From NCBI GenBank assembly GCA_945883545.1, contig CAMCXT010000017.1:1-58773 (forward strand): a DNA stretch of 58,773 bases, in the 5' to 3' direction. The stretch's first letter is position 1, and each line of letters starts with the position of its first letter. The position numbers and the translations under genes were made by a program. The notes beneath the pieces were generated by a model. It did not search any database. It was not told the DNA's origin and saw nothing but the letters and a program-made list of their open reading frames with translations. Source of the DNA: Chitinophaga pinensis. GTDB lineage: Bacteria; Bacteroidota; Bacteroidia; M30B66. Of this stretch, positions 45,662 through 53,848 are shown piece after piece.

Positions 45662-46240
45662 ATGGAAAAATCCGACCGCAAGTCAGAAATTCTAAGTGTA
45701 GCTGCCCGATTGTTCCGCGAACGTGGTTACAGTGCTGTGTCAATGCGCGATATAGCTCAGGAAATGGATATGAAAGCTGCAAGTTTGTACAACCACATCA
45801 CCTCAAAACAGCAAATACTTGTTTCGATCGTTATTCGAATTGCAGAGGAATTTACTGTTGGGATGGAGCGAATTTCAAGTTCTGGTGATTCAGCCATTCA
45901 TCAATTGGAACAATTAATCGACCTGCACATTGAGCTTACCTTGCACGATCCTTCAGTGATTGCGTGCTTGAACAATGATTGGATGCATCTCACGGATTCA
46001 GATTTAAAGTATTTTCTCAAGATGCGCGACAAGTACGAGGAAGGCTTTAAAGCAATCTTAAAACGCGGGATGACCAACGGAGAAATTGCAAACGTGAATC
46101 TAGAAGTGATCATGTTTGCACTCCTGTCTACCCTACGGACTTTTTACTTGTGGTATGGAAGAAAGAAGTTGCTTTCGGGTGATGAGTTGAAGGTTCAGAT
46201 GAAACGTGTACTACTCAATGGTATCATAACATCTACCTAG
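45662..46240 (+). CDS. TetR/AcrR family regulator, probable PaaR-like repressor of the paa genes
   Basis: 192 residues. The N-terminal TetR helix-turn-helix is clear: KSEILSVAARLFRERGYSAV, then SMRDIAQEMDMKAASLYNHI with TSKQQILVSI. The C-terminal ligand-binding part is helical with no recognisable cofactor motif. It lies on the same strand just before paaE, and a perfect palindrome typical of TetR operators sits between them, so it probably represses the paa genes and is released by phenylacetyl-CoA, as shown for TetR-type PaaR in other bacteria. The ligand is inferred, not seen. The TetR family call is firm. Confidence 0.88.
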   Translation: MEKSDRKSEILSVAARLFRERGYSAVSMRDIAQEMDMKAASLYNHITSKQQILVSIVIRIAEEFTVGMERISSSGDSAIHQLEQLIDLHIELTLHDPSVIACLNNDWMHLTDSDLKYFLKMRDKYEEGFKAILKRGMTNGEIANVNLEVIMFALLSTLRTFYLWYGRKKLLSGDELKVQMKRVLLNGIITST

Positions 46241-46296
46241 CACAGAATTTTTTTATTGATGCTTTGATATTCAGAATATTGTTTAAATTTGCTCTA

Positions 46297-46318
46297 CAAA
46301 CTAACATTTGTTAGTTTG
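46297..46318. promoter_or_regulatory. Perfect palindromic operator upstream of paaE
   Basis: CAAACTAACA at 46297-46306 and TGTTAGTTTG at 46309-46318 are exact reverse complements around a TT centre. The core CTAACANNTGTTAG is of TetR-operator size and symmetry, and it lies 17 nt before the paaE ATG at 46336, overlapping a near-consensus -7 box (TTAGTTTG, 46311-46318). It is the only such site I found in the window. Confidence 0.75.
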
Positions 46319-46335
46319 AGTTGTTGTAATCATAT

Positions 46336-47409
46336 ATGGCCAAGTTTTTCTCTTTAACAGTTGCAGATATCTATAAGGAAACAGCAGATTGTGCAGTGGT
46401 AACATTCGATGTTCCAGCCGACATTCAGCCTGATTTTCAATTTAAGCAAGGGCAGTATCTTACGTTACGGACGCATATCGGCAACCAAGAGGTGAGGCGT
46501 TCTTATTCTTTGTGCAGCAGTCCACTTGAACACAAGTGGCAAGTGGCTGTTAAAAAGATTGATGGCGGTTTGTTTTCAACTTTTGTAAACGACAAGCTTC
46601 AGAAAGGCGATACTTTGGAAGTGATGCCTCCTGATGGCCGCTTCTTTAAAGAGTGTGCACCACAAACCGCAAAAAATTATATTGCATTTGCTGCGGGAAG
46701 TGGCATCACGCCGATTCTTTCGATCATCAAAACCCATTTAGGAACTGAGCCGAACAGCACATTCAAGTTGTTCTATTTGAACCGTAATGTGAAATCGATT
46801 GTTTTCAAGGAGGAAATTGAACTCTTGAAAAATAAGTATTTCAATCGATTCGAAATATATCATTTTCTCACCAAGGAACATCGTGATATTCCATTGTTCA
46901 ATGGGCGTTTTACAGAGGATAAATTAAAAACAATTACCAGTAAAATTTTCGATCCAAAGGAAATTGATGATTGCTTTATTTGTGGTCCAGAATCGATGAT
47001 TTTTTTAATCTGTGATGCCTTGGTTGAGGCAGGAATGCCTAAAGAGAATGTTCATTTTGAATTGTTCACCACTGGAAATTCTGCAGCCCAACAGCAACAT
47101 GCAAATAAGGTTTTAGAGAAAAAGGTTGAAGGAACAGAAGTTACCATCATTGATGGTGGCAAGGAATTCCATTTCACGATGTCGGATGAATTTGACAATA
47201 TTCTTGATGGTGCACTCTCTGCTGGAGCAGATCTTCCATTCGCTTGTAAAGGAGGCGTTTGTAGTACTTGTCGTTGTAAAGTAATTGAAGGAGAAGCTGA
47301 AATGAAAATTAATTATGCGCTGGATGAATCAGAATTAGCGCGGAATTTCATTTTAAGCTGTCAAGCTGTACCGATGAGCAAAAAACTTGTAGTTGACTTT
47401 GACGTTTAA
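46336..47409 (+). CDS. paaE: 1,2-phenylacetyl-CoA epoxidase reductase subunit PaaE
   Basis: A 357-residue flavoprotein that passes electrons from NAD(P)H to the PaaABC epoxidase. FAD-binding: RRSYSLCSSP; NAD(P)-binding: AAGSGITPILSIIKT and FICGPESMIFLICDAL; C-terminal plant-type [2Fe-2S] ferredoxin with CKGGVCSTCRCKV and a fourth Cys in FILSCQAVP. All four cluster cysteines are present. In E. coli paaE is the last of paaABCDE, but here it comes first, directly behind the operator, with paaA 34 bp downstream. Confidence 0.95.
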   Translation: MAKFFSLTVADIYKETADCAVVTFDVPADIQPDFQFKQGQYLTLRTHIGNQEVRRSYSLCSSPLEHKWQVAVKKIDGGLFSTFVNDKLQKGDTLEVMPPDGRFFKECAPQTAKNYIAFAAGSGITPILSIIKTHLGTEPNSTFKLFYLNRNVKSIVFKEEIELLKNKYFNRFEIYHFLTKEHRDIPLFNGRFTEDKLKTITSKIFDPKEIDDCFICGPESMIFLICDALVEAGMPKENVHFELFTTGNSAAQQQHANKVLEKKVEGTEVTIIDGGKEFHFTMSDEFDNILDGALSAGADLPFACKGGVCSTCRCKVIEGEAEMKINYALDESELARNFILSCQAVPMSKKLVVDFDV

Positions 47410-47443
47410 TTAAAACAACAATACACTCTTAAATCACTGATAT

Positions 47444-48400
47444 ATGTCGGAACTCGAAACCAAATCGCTTGAAGAAAGATTCAACCAGCGCATTGCCAAC
47501 GATGAGAAGATTGAACCGAAGGACTGGATGCCGGAGAAATACCGGAAGACACATATCCGTCAGATTTCTCAACACGCACATTCTGAAATAGTAGGAATGC
47601 TGCCAGAAGGAAACTGGATTAGTCGTTGTCCGACTTTACGTCGAAAAGTGGCTTTATTGGCTAAGGTTCAAGATGAAGGTGGACATGGACTTTACCTTTA
47701 TTCTGCTGCCGAAACTTTAGGAATTTCTCGTGAAGAAATGTTCGATCAATTGCATACTGGAGAGGCGAAATATTCAAGCATTTTCAATTATCCAACGTTA
47801 ACTTGGGCCGATATTGGAACAATTGGTTGGCTGGTTGATGGAGCTGCAATCATGAACCAAGTAGCATTGATTAATACTTCTTTTGGTCCTTACGGTCGCG
47901 CAATGATCCGTATTTGCAAGGAAGAGAGCTTCCACCAGCGCCAAGGATTTGAAATCATCATGACCTTAATGAATGGAACCGATGAGCAAAAAGCAATGGC
48001 TCAAGATTCCCTTAATCGTTTTTGGTGGCCTGCATTGATGATGTTTGGTCCGCGTGATGCCGATTCACCAAATTCGGAGCAATCGATGCTGTGGAAATTA
48101 AAGCGTAAAACCAACGACGAACTTCGTCAGGCTTTTGTTGACCAAACTGTGCCTCAAGCTGAATTGATTGGATTAACAATTCCTGATCCTCAATTAAAAT
48201 GGAATGAAGATCGTAAACACTACGATTTCGGTGATTTAAATTGGGAAGAATTCTGGCAGGTAGTTCACGGTCATGGTCCATGCAATAAGCAACGTTTAGA
48301 TGCACGAAAAAATGCATGGAACAATGGAGCTTGGGTAAGAGATGCAGCTATGGCACACGCTGAAAAAAATGCCAACAGAGAATTAAAACAAGCAGTTTAA
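47444..48400 (+). CDS. paaA: 1,2-phenylacetyl-CoA epoxidase catalytic subunit PaaA
   Basis: The di-iron oxygenase subunit that epoxidises the ring of phenylacetyl-CoA. It has 318 residues with a ferritin-like helical bundle; Glu and His metal ligands are visible in [17 protein letters not shown] and [14 protein letters not shown]. The substrate-contact blocks [16 protein letters not shown] and [20 protein letters not shown] are typical of PaaA. Length matches E. coli PaaA (309) closely. It sits between paaE and paaB in one operon. Confidence 0.97.
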   Translation: MSELETKSLEERFNQRIANDEKIEPKDWMPEKYRKTHIRQISQHAHSEIVGMLPEGNWISRCPTLRRKVALLAKVQDEGGHGLYLYSAAETLGISREEMFDQLHTGEAKYSSIFNYPTLTWADIGTIGWLVDGAAIMNQVALINTSFGPYGRAMIRICKEESFHQRQGFEIIMTLMNGTDEQKAMAQDSLNRFWWPALMMFGPRDADSPNSEQSMLWKLKRKTNDELRQAFVDQTVPQAELIGLTIPDPQLKWNEDRKHYDFGDLNWEEFWQVVHGHGPCNKQRLDARKNAWNNGAWVRDAAMAHAEKNANRELKQAV

Positions 48401-48469
48401 TACCGATTTTTCTTTACTGCAGAACAATTCATTTCCTGCAGTTTTACAATGAATTAAACAGAAATTACC

Positions 48470-48751
48470 ATGAAAAACTGGCCACTTTGGGAGGTATTTA
48501 TCAGAAGTAAAAACGGACTAGAACACCGTCATGCGGGAAGTTTGCATGCTTCGGATGCGAAAATGGCGTTGGAAAATGCGCGTGATGTTTACACCCGCCG
48601 TTTAGAAGGTGTGAGCATTTGGGTGGTTCCTTCAGCACAAATAACGGCTTCAAATCCAGAGCACAATGGCGAAATGTTCGAGCCGGCTGCCGATAAAGCA
48701 TACAGACATCCTACATTTTACATATTGCCAGATGAATTAAAACACATGTAA
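48470..48751 (+). CDS. paaB: 1,2-phenylacetyl-CoA epoxidase subunit PaaB
   Basis: A 93-residue small subunit of the epoxidase complex. WPLWEVFIRSKNGLEHRHAG and ASDAKMALENARDVYTRR are family signatures, followed by VSIWVVPSAQITAS. It lacks catalytic residues and in studied systems helps to assemble larger PaaABC complexes. Length agrees with E. coli PaaB (95). It lies 69 bp after paaA. Confidence 0.96.
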   Translation: MKNWPLWEVFIRSKNGLEHRHAGSLHASDAKMALENARDVYTRRLEGVSIWVVPSAQITASNPEHNGEMFEPAADKAYRHPTFYILPDELKHM

Positions 48752-48793
48752 TTCATTCATTACCTGTGCTTAATTTTTTAAAGACTTTCATTT

Positions 48794-49546
48794 ATGAGTA
48801 ATCACCTCGTACAATACATCTGCGGAATTGCCGACAATAGCTTAATCCTTGGTCAGCGCCTTGGAGAACTTTGTGGTCATGGCCCAAGCCTAGAAACAGA
48901 TATTGCACTTACAAACATTAGCTTGGATTTGTTCGGGCAGGTACGCAGCTATTTTCAATATGCAGCCGAACTCCAAGGCGATCAATCATCAGAAGATACC
49001 TTCGCATTTCTTCGCAAAGAGCGGGAATACCGCAATGTTTTGTTGGTTGAACAACCCAACACCGATTTCGCTTATATAATTGGGAGACAATTTTTGTTTG
49101 ATGTATATCATCAGCTTTTTTTGGAGAAATTACAATCTAGTTCCGATCAAACGCTTGCTGCCATTGCAAAGAAGTCATTAAAGGAGGTTACCTACCATGT
49201 TCGATTTTCTTCAGACTGGGTAATTCGTTTGGGTGATGGAACCGAAGAAAGTCACAACCGTATGTCTGCTGCCATTGAGGATCTTTGGATATTTACCGAG
49301 GAATTGTTTTCATGTACTGAGTTAGAGAAGGAAATGTCTAATTCAGCTTTAGGGGTTGATGTTTCTCTTTTGCGTGAAGCGTATTTAAATCGTGTACATG
49401 CTGTTTTAAACGAAGCAACAATTGCAATTCCCGACGTGAAGTATTTCCAAAAAGGGGGTAAACAAGGAATTCATTCGGAGCATATGGGCTATATCCTTAC
49501 AGAAATGCAGTATATGCAGCGTACGTTTCCAAATATGACCTGGTAA
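48794..49546 (+). CDS. paaC: 1,2-phenylacetyl-CoA epoxidase structural subunit PaaC
   Basis: A 250-residue helical partner of PaaA with the same fold. The N-terminal DNSLILGQRLGELCGHGPSL and the ALTNISLDLFGQVRSYFQYA block identify it. AYIIGRQFLFDVYHQ and EVTYHVRFSSDWVIRLGDGT follow. In E. coli PaaC is structurally needed but does not hold the active di-iron site. It lies 42 bp after paaB and 10 bp before paaD. Confidence 0.95.
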   Translation: MSNHLVQYICGIADNSLILGQRLGELCGHGPSLETDIALTNISLDLFGQVRSYFQYAAELQGDQSSEDTFAFLRKEREYRNVLLVEQPNTDFAYIIGRQFLFDVYHQLFLEKLQSSSDQTLAAIAKKSLKEVTYHVRFSSDWVIRLGDGTEESHNRMSAAIEDLWIFTEELFSCTELEKEMSNSALGVDVSLLREAYLNRVHAVLNEATIAIPDVKYFQKGGKQGIHSEHMGYILTEMQYMQRTFPNMTW

Positions 49547-49556
49547 TTTCCGCTCA

Positions 49557-50057
49557 ATGAACTTAGCATTTCCGACTATCGACACTGAACTATACGCCAT
49601 TTTAAATGCCGTATCTGATCCGGAAATCCCGGTTCTGTCTATTGTGCAAATGGGCGTAGTTCGCGCTGCGCGGATTGGAGATCATGGTGTAGAAGTTACG
49701 ATTACGCCAACATACAGCGGTTGCCCTGCCATGGATGTAATTGGTGATGATATCCGCAAGGCATTGAAGGATGAAGGATATCAGTCGACAGTGAAGTTGG
49801 TTCTATCGCCAGCATGGACCACCGACTGGATCACATCGGAAGGGCGAGCAGCATTAGAAAAATATGGAATCGCTGCACCTTTATCTCCAGACGCCGACAA
49901 AGAAGCTTTATTGGGAAACAGAAGAATAGTAAAATGCCCACAGTGTAAATCAACAAATACAAAATTGATTAGTCAATTCGGTTCAACTGCATGTAAGGCC
50001 TTGTTTCAGTGTGAAGATTGCCTAGAACCGTTCGATTATTTTAAGTGCTTAAAGTAA
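49557..50057 (+). CDS. paaD: Phenylacetate degradation Fe-S maturation protein PaaD
   Basis: 166 residues: an N-terminal MIP18/DUF59 domain (VSDPEIPVLSIVQMGVVRA, TPTYSGCPAMDVIGDDI) and a C-terminal zinc-ribbon-like end with CPQCKSTNTKLISQFGST, then CKALFQCEDC. MIP18 proteins assist iron-sulfur or metal centre assembly, so PaaD probably matures the epoxidase. It is the last gene before a 693-bp gap containing the 155-bp repeats. Confidence 0.94.
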   Translation: MNLAFPTIDTELYAILNAVSDPEIPVLSIVQMGVVRAARIGDHGVEVTITPTYSGCPAMDVIGDDIRKALKDEGYQSTVKLVLSPAWTTDWITSEGRAALEKYGIAAPLSPDADKEALLGNRRIVKCPQCKSTNTKLISQFGSTACKALFQCEDCLEPFDYFKCLK

Positions 50058-50134
50058 TTCACAGGTATTTAACTGAGTTGCAAACAGCTCAGTGAATATC
50101 AAATTTTGAGTGTTGTTGAGCAAATCTTCTTACT
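50058..50134. other. Start of the paaD-paaG intergenic region
   Basis: Short spacer after the paaD stop. CTGAG and CTCAG arms form a weak hairpin around GTTGCAAACAG; no T-run follows. The end of it resembles the tail of a repeat unit, so the array may have had an earlier copy. Confidence 0.3.
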
Positions 50135-50599
50135 GATTAACTTCGTTCCAGGAAGGGGATAGATGCGGGAATTCCCTTCAGCAATTTCACTTGAATTGTC
50201 AAGAGGAATTTATTTCAATTCGACCAACAGCGTTTTCAACAGTGCTGTTCAAATCAAATTTCCCATCACGTTTTTGGTATTTTTCTCTTGATTAACTTCG
50301 TTCCGGGAAGGGGAAAGATGCGGGAATTCCCTTCAGCAATTTCACTTGAATTGTCAAGAGGAATTTATTTCAATTCGACCAACAGCGTTTTCAACAGTGC
50401 TCTTCAAATCAAATTTACCATCACGTTTTTGGTATTTTTCTCTTGATTAAATTCGTTTCGGGAAGGGGAAAGATGCGGGAATTCCCTTCAGCAATTTCAA
50501 TTGAATTATCAAGAGGAATTTATTTCAAATCAGTAAACAGGCTTTTCAACAGTGCTGTTCAAAGCTTTGTTTAATTGTGGTTTCTAGAATTTACCATTT
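50135..50599. repeat. 155-bp tandem repeat array, three units
   Basis: Three head-to-tail units begin with GATTAA at 50135, 50290 and 50445: the spacing is exactly 155 bp both times. Units 1 and 2 differ at only a handful of positions; unit 3 is more diverged at its 3' end. A fourth start resembling the unit (TTTAATTTCGTGGGAGG) lies at 50600, in phase with the period, suggesting a decayed copy. Each unit has a GGGAATTCCC palindrome and an open frame beginning ATGCGGGAATTCCC (starts at 50163, 50318 and 50473; 42, 42 and 33 codons). The frame of one unit ends in TGA exactly where the next unit begins. Confidence 0.85.
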
Positions 50600-50750
50600 A
50601 TTTAATTTCGTGGGAGGAATAAAAAATGTGCATGGATTTTAATCGACTAAGACAAGTTATTTTAATTCGAAATCACACTTTAAAAGTTCCACGAATATTT
50701 TATCATTAATTCATCAGGCTTGTGTAATTTGCTCAACCAAAATTAAAACC
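50600..50750. other. Sequence before paaG with a decayed fourth repeat unit
   Basis: Starts in phase with the 155-bp array but diverges quickly; no gene is seen. A TAATTTG string at about 50725-50731, close to the TAnnTTTG pattern but one base short, may help drive paaG. There is no clear terminator in the gap, so read-through from paaD cannot be excluded. Confidence 0.35.
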
Positions 50751-51530
50751 ATGGAATTTATTCAAGTCGAGGTAAATCAAGGTGTTGGCATTATTAGGCT
50801 TAACCGCCCAGATGTTTTCAACTCGTTTAATCGTCAAATGGCCTTTGAGTGCCAAGCTGCTCTAGATCAGTTTGCTGCTGATAATACCATTCGTGCAATA
50901 TTGATCACCGGAAACGGCAAGGCTTTTTGTGCAGGACAAGATTTGAAAGAAGTTACAACACCCGAATTAAACCCTGGATTCCTATCAATCTTGGAAGATC
51001 ACTACAATCCAATTATACAGCGAATCCGCACTATTGAAAAGCCAATCGTTGCAGGTGTGAATGGAGTTGCTGCTGGCGCTGGAGCCAATATTGCCTTAGC
51101 CTGCGATATTGTAATTGCTAGCGAAAATGCCAGTTTCATTCAGGCATTTAGTAAAATTGGATTGGTGCCTGATAGCGCCGGTACGTTTTTCTTGCCTCGC
51201 TTAATTGGTTTCCAAAAAGCTTCTGCACTTTGTATGTTGGGCGAAAAGGTTTCAGCTGCTGATGCCGACAAAATGGGCATGATCTACAAAGCGGTTTCTG
51301 CTGATACATTTGAGGCAGAAATTCACAAAACGGCTCTAGCACTTGCCGAAATGCCTACAAAAGCTTTAGGTTTGACAAAGCGATTGCTCAACCAAAGCTT
51401 AACCAATAACCTTGAACAACAGCTTCAGCTAGAAAGTGATCTGCAAATCCAAGCCAGTTCCAGCGGCGATTACAAAGAAGGTGTGGCTGCTTTTGTGGAA
51501 AAGCGAAAGCCTGTATTCAAGGGAGAATAA
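50751..51530 (+). CDS. paaG: 1,2-epoxyphenylacetyl-CoA isomerase PaaG (crotonase family)
   Basis: 259 residues. Isomerises the epoxide to the oxepin-CoA (and shifts double bonds later in the pathway). Crotonase fold with CoA-binding AFCAGQDLKEV and the oxyanion-hole block GVNGVAAGAGANIALACDI. Only the acidic residue of the isomerase type is seen: Asp141 in LVPDSAGTFFLPR, in place of the Glu pair of hydratases. The FNSFNRQM N-terminal block matches PaaG. This argues against PaaF, for which no gene is present here. The next gene, paaH, follows by 20 bp. Confidence 0.93.
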   Translation: MEFIQVEVNQGVGIIRLNRPDVFNSFNRQMAFECQAALDQFAADNTIRAILITGNGKAFCAGQDLKEVTTPELNPGFLSILEDHYNPIIQRIRTIEKPIVAGVNGVAAGAGANIALACDIVIASENASFIQAFSKIGLVPDSAGTFFLPRLIGFQKASALCMLGEKVSAADADKMGMIYKAVSADTFEAEIHKTALALAEMPTKALGLTKRLLNQSLTNNLEQQLQLESDLQIQASSSGDYKEGVAAFVEKRKPVFKGE

Positions 51531-51550
51531 TAACATTTCAGAAAAACAAG

Positions 51551-52717
51551 ATGCTTAAAAATATCGCCGTTATTGGTGCCGGAACCATGGGGAGCGGAAT
51601 CGCTCAAGTAGCTGCTACAGCAGGCTGTTCGGTACAACTGTTTGATGCTTTTCCTGAGGCATTGCAAAGAGCCCAAAAATCGCTTCAAATTACCTTGTCG
51701 AAATTGGTCGAAAAAGGTAAAATTTCCCAAGAAGAAAGCACCAGAATTGCTGGTAACATTCGCTATGAAAGTGAATTGAAGTCCTTATCTGGCGCAGATT
51801 TAATTATTGAAGCCATCATCGAAAATCTAGATATTAAACGGAAATTATTCGCCGATTTAGAACAGATTGTTTCACCATCATGCATCTTAGCTTCTAATAC
51901 CAGTTCACTATCGATGGCCTCAATTGCAGCTTCGGTAAAATCCTCAAATAGGGTAGTGGGGATCCACTTTTTTAACCCTGCTCCACTCATGCAATTGGTA
52001 GAGGTTATTCCAGCTGTACAAACCTCAAACGAAGTATTAAGTCAGGCAGTAGAAACCATCTCTTCTTGGAAGAAAATCGTCGCAGTAGCGAAAGATACAC
52101 CCGGATTTATTGTGAACCGTGTAGCGCGTCCATTTTATAGCGAAGCCATACGGATTTACGAAGAAGGAATCGCCGATCTTACGACAATCGACCACGCCAT
52201 GAAATCGCTCGGAAGCTTTAGAATGGGGCCATTTGAATTGATGGACTTTATCGGCAATGATGTAAATTATGCTGTTACAGAATCGATATTTACTGCATTT
52301 TATTTCGATCCTCGCTTCAAGCCTTCTTTTACACAAAAACGCTTAACAGAAGCGGGTTTCCTCGGACGAAAATCTGGGCGTGGCTATTACGATTATCGGG
52401 AAGGTATAGAAATAAATAATCCTTCTGAGGATCAAATTCTTTTGCAATATATTTTTGAACGAATTTTAGTGATGTTGATTAATGAAGCTGCAGATGCTTG
52501 TCACCTTGGAATTGCATCAGCTTCAGATATTGATAAAGCCATGTTGAAAGGCGTGAATTACCCGAAAGGTCTCCTCAAATGGGCGGATGAAATTGGAATT
52601 GAAAATTGCGTTCAGCGCATGGATAAATTGTATGATGAATACCACGAAGATCGCTATCGTTGCTCAGCATTGCTTAGAAGAATGATCCGATTAAATCAAA
52701 AGTTTTTCGCCCAATGA
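51551..52717 (+). CDS. paaH: 3-hydroxyacyl-CoA dehydrogenase PaaH
   Basis: 388 residues, NAD-dependent. Oxidises 3-hydroxyadipyl-CoA to 3-oxoadipyl-CoA. Rossmann motif GAGTMGSGIAQVAATAG, catalytic region ASNTSSLSMASIAASV, GIHFFNPAPLMQLVEVI (catalytic His) and the substrate block DTPGFIVNRVARPFYSEA with GPFELMDFIGNDVNYAV. A C-terminal dimerisation extension follows (MLKGVNYPKGLLKWAD). Shorter than E. coli PaaH (475). It overlaps paaI by four bases (ATGA). Confidence 0.93.
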   Translation: MLKNIAVIGAGTMGSGIAQVAATAGCSVQLFDAFPEALQRAQKSLQITLSKLVEKGKISQEESTRIAGNIRYESELKSLSGADLIIEAIIENLDIKRKLFADLEQIVSPSCILASNTSSLSMASIAASVKSSNRVVGIHFFNPAPLMQLVEVIPAVQTSNEVLSQAVETISSWKKIVAVAKDTPGFIVNRVARPFYSEAIRIYEEGIADLTTIDHAMKSLGSFRMGPFELMDFIGNDVNYAVTESIFTAFYFDPRFKPSFTQKRLTEAGFLGRKSGRGYYDYREGIEINNPSEDQILLQYIFERILVMLINEAADACHLGIASASDIDKAMLKGVNYPKGLLKWADEIGIENCVQRMDKLYDEYHEDRYRCSALLRRMIRLNQKFFAQ

Positions 52718-53121
52718 CGCCCGAAGAAATAGTCGCCAAAATGATGCACCGCGACGAATTTAGCCGCTGGTTGGGCATTCAAGTAAATCATGTTGCTTCA
52801 GGCACTTGCACACTTTCTCTCACTGTTCGAAAAGAAATGCTCAATGGCTTCGGAATTGCCCATGGTGGAATCACGTATTCTATCGCCGATAGTGCGCTAG
52901 CATTCGCTTCCAACTCACACGGCCGACAGTCTGTGAGTGTTGATACATCAATAAATCACATCGAATCTTTGTGCGAAGGTGATCAAATAATTGCCGTAGC
53001 TAAAGAACAATCATTGAAAAATAAATTCGCATTTTATTCCATCGAAATTCATTCAAACAATAAGCTTGTCGCACTTTTTAAAGGAACTGTTTATCGTACA
53101 GATAAAGAATGGGTAATTTAA
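52714..53121 (+). CDS. paaI: Hydroxyphenylacetyl-CoA thioesterase PaaI
   Basis: 135 residues, hotdog fold. NGFGIAHGGITYSIADSALAF is the PaaI signature with the catalytic Asp, and SVDTSINHIESLCEGD supplies the second strand. It hydrolyses dead-end ring-hydroxylated phenylacetyl-CoA and so frees CoA. The gene starts inside the paaH stop and is followed by a 313-bp gap with repeats and then a gene pair on the other strand. Confidence 0.93.
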   Translation: MTPEEIVAKMMHRDEFSRWLGIQVNHVASGTCTLSLTVRKEMLNGFGIAHGGITYSIADSALAFASNSHGRQSVSVDTSINHIESLCEGDQIIAVAKEQSLKNKFAFYSIEIHSNNKLVALFKGTVYRTDKEWVI

Positions 53122-53434
53122 TTATTTGGCGTGCCTCCAAAGGAGTCGGGCTTTCCGCTGCAAGTCCTCATGCCATCGGCCTCCGGCTCGATGACATTGC
53201 GGGCTTTCCGCTGCAATCCCTCACGCAAAGCATTCCGTTAAATTGAAGTGCAATTATTCGGTTATGCAATTCGACCAAATTGATTAATTCATGAGTCATC
53301 AGGAGTGTATCATCGTTCCGCCGCTTTGTACAGTGTTGTTTTTAAAACACTGTTGATTTTTCCCAAGCAACTTGATGATTCATTGAGCATTAAATGCCAG
53401 TATCGATCAAAATAGACGTGAGCAGGTGCTACAA
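53122..53434. other. Gap after paaI with repeat copy 3 and a hairpin
   Basis: No gene. The repeat copy is entered separately. ACAGTGTT (53330-53337) pairs with AACACTGT (53346-53353), an 8-bp stem with an 8-nt loop (GTTTTTAA); its core resembles the AACAGTGCTGTT in each 155-bp unit, though this may be chance. TTGATTTTT follows, so it could be a weak terminator. Confidence 0.4.
53147..53226. repeat. Dispersed intergenic repeat, copy 3 (reverse orientation)
   Basis: CGGGCTTTCCGCTGCAA occurs twice, at 53147-53163 and 53200-53216. The second continues into TCCCTCACGC. Reverse-complemented it reads GCGTGAGGGATTGCAGCGG, sharing GCGTGAG-GATTG and GCAGCGGAAA with copy 1. Between the pair is a small inverted repeat around ATCGGCCTCCGGCTCGAT. 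Confidence 0.6.
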
Positions 53435-53848
53435 TTATTTTTCTTTTAAATATTCAGAAATTGTTAGAATTACCGTTTCTCCAAATTTTCCTATCTCAGT
53501 TAAATCTTTATCTCCTGAAATAAGATGTGTTGCTTGTCCATCCTGGGCCAAAGAAAGTAGAAAATTATCCTTTGGATCCCTGGAAATCTCAACTGAACTT
53601 ACAACGTTAATTAATTCAGAATTTTTCTCGATTTGATAAAGGAGACTTATTAAATCTTCAGTAGGAAAGTATTTTCTGAATTTTGGCCGACTTGCAACAT
53701 CGATAAGCTCCTCGAGCAATTCAATACTGAACAACAAAACACTTGAATCCTCATTGATAACTTCGTCAAGCTTTGAAGAATCATCAGTTAAAATGAAACT
53801 GATCCAAAGATTAGTTTCAATTATAATCCTATCTTTTCTTCGTCGCAT
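53435..53848 (-). CDS. PIN domain toxin (COG1569/VapC-like)
   Basis: 137 residues from ATG 53848 (an ATG 18 bases upstream is also open). A PIN-fold ribonuclease. Acidic active-site positions: RIIIETNLWISF (Glu11 where PIN proteins usually have Asp), Glu/Asp in SIELLEELIDVA, SRDPKDNFLLSLA and LISGDKDLTEIG. The first-acid change to Glu is unusual and may affect metal binding. It overlaps the antitoxin gene by 20 bases and is read opposite to the paa genes. PIN toxins cleave RNA; the target is not evident. Confidence 0.87.
   Translation of the reverse strand: MRRRKDRIIIETNLWISFILTDDSSKLDEVINEDSSVLLFSIELLEELIDVASRPKFRKYFPTEDLISLLYQIEKNSELINVVSSVEISRDPKDNFLLSLAQDGQATHLISGDKDLTEIGKFGETVILTISEYLKEK

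Noticed and set aside
50135..50599. CRISPR array
   Set aside because: Three units of 155 bp with no short repeats and no variable spacers; this is a plain tandem repeat.
50751..51530. PaaF-type 2,3-dehydroadipyl-CoA hydratase
   Set aside because: The hydratase Glu pair is not seen; PDSAGTFFLPR and CAGQDL match the PaaG isomerase.
53122..53434. tRNA or rRNA fragment
   Set aside because: The GC-rich part is a doubled 17-bp word; no cloverleaf or TTCGA arm is present. No tRNA was recognised anywhere in the window.
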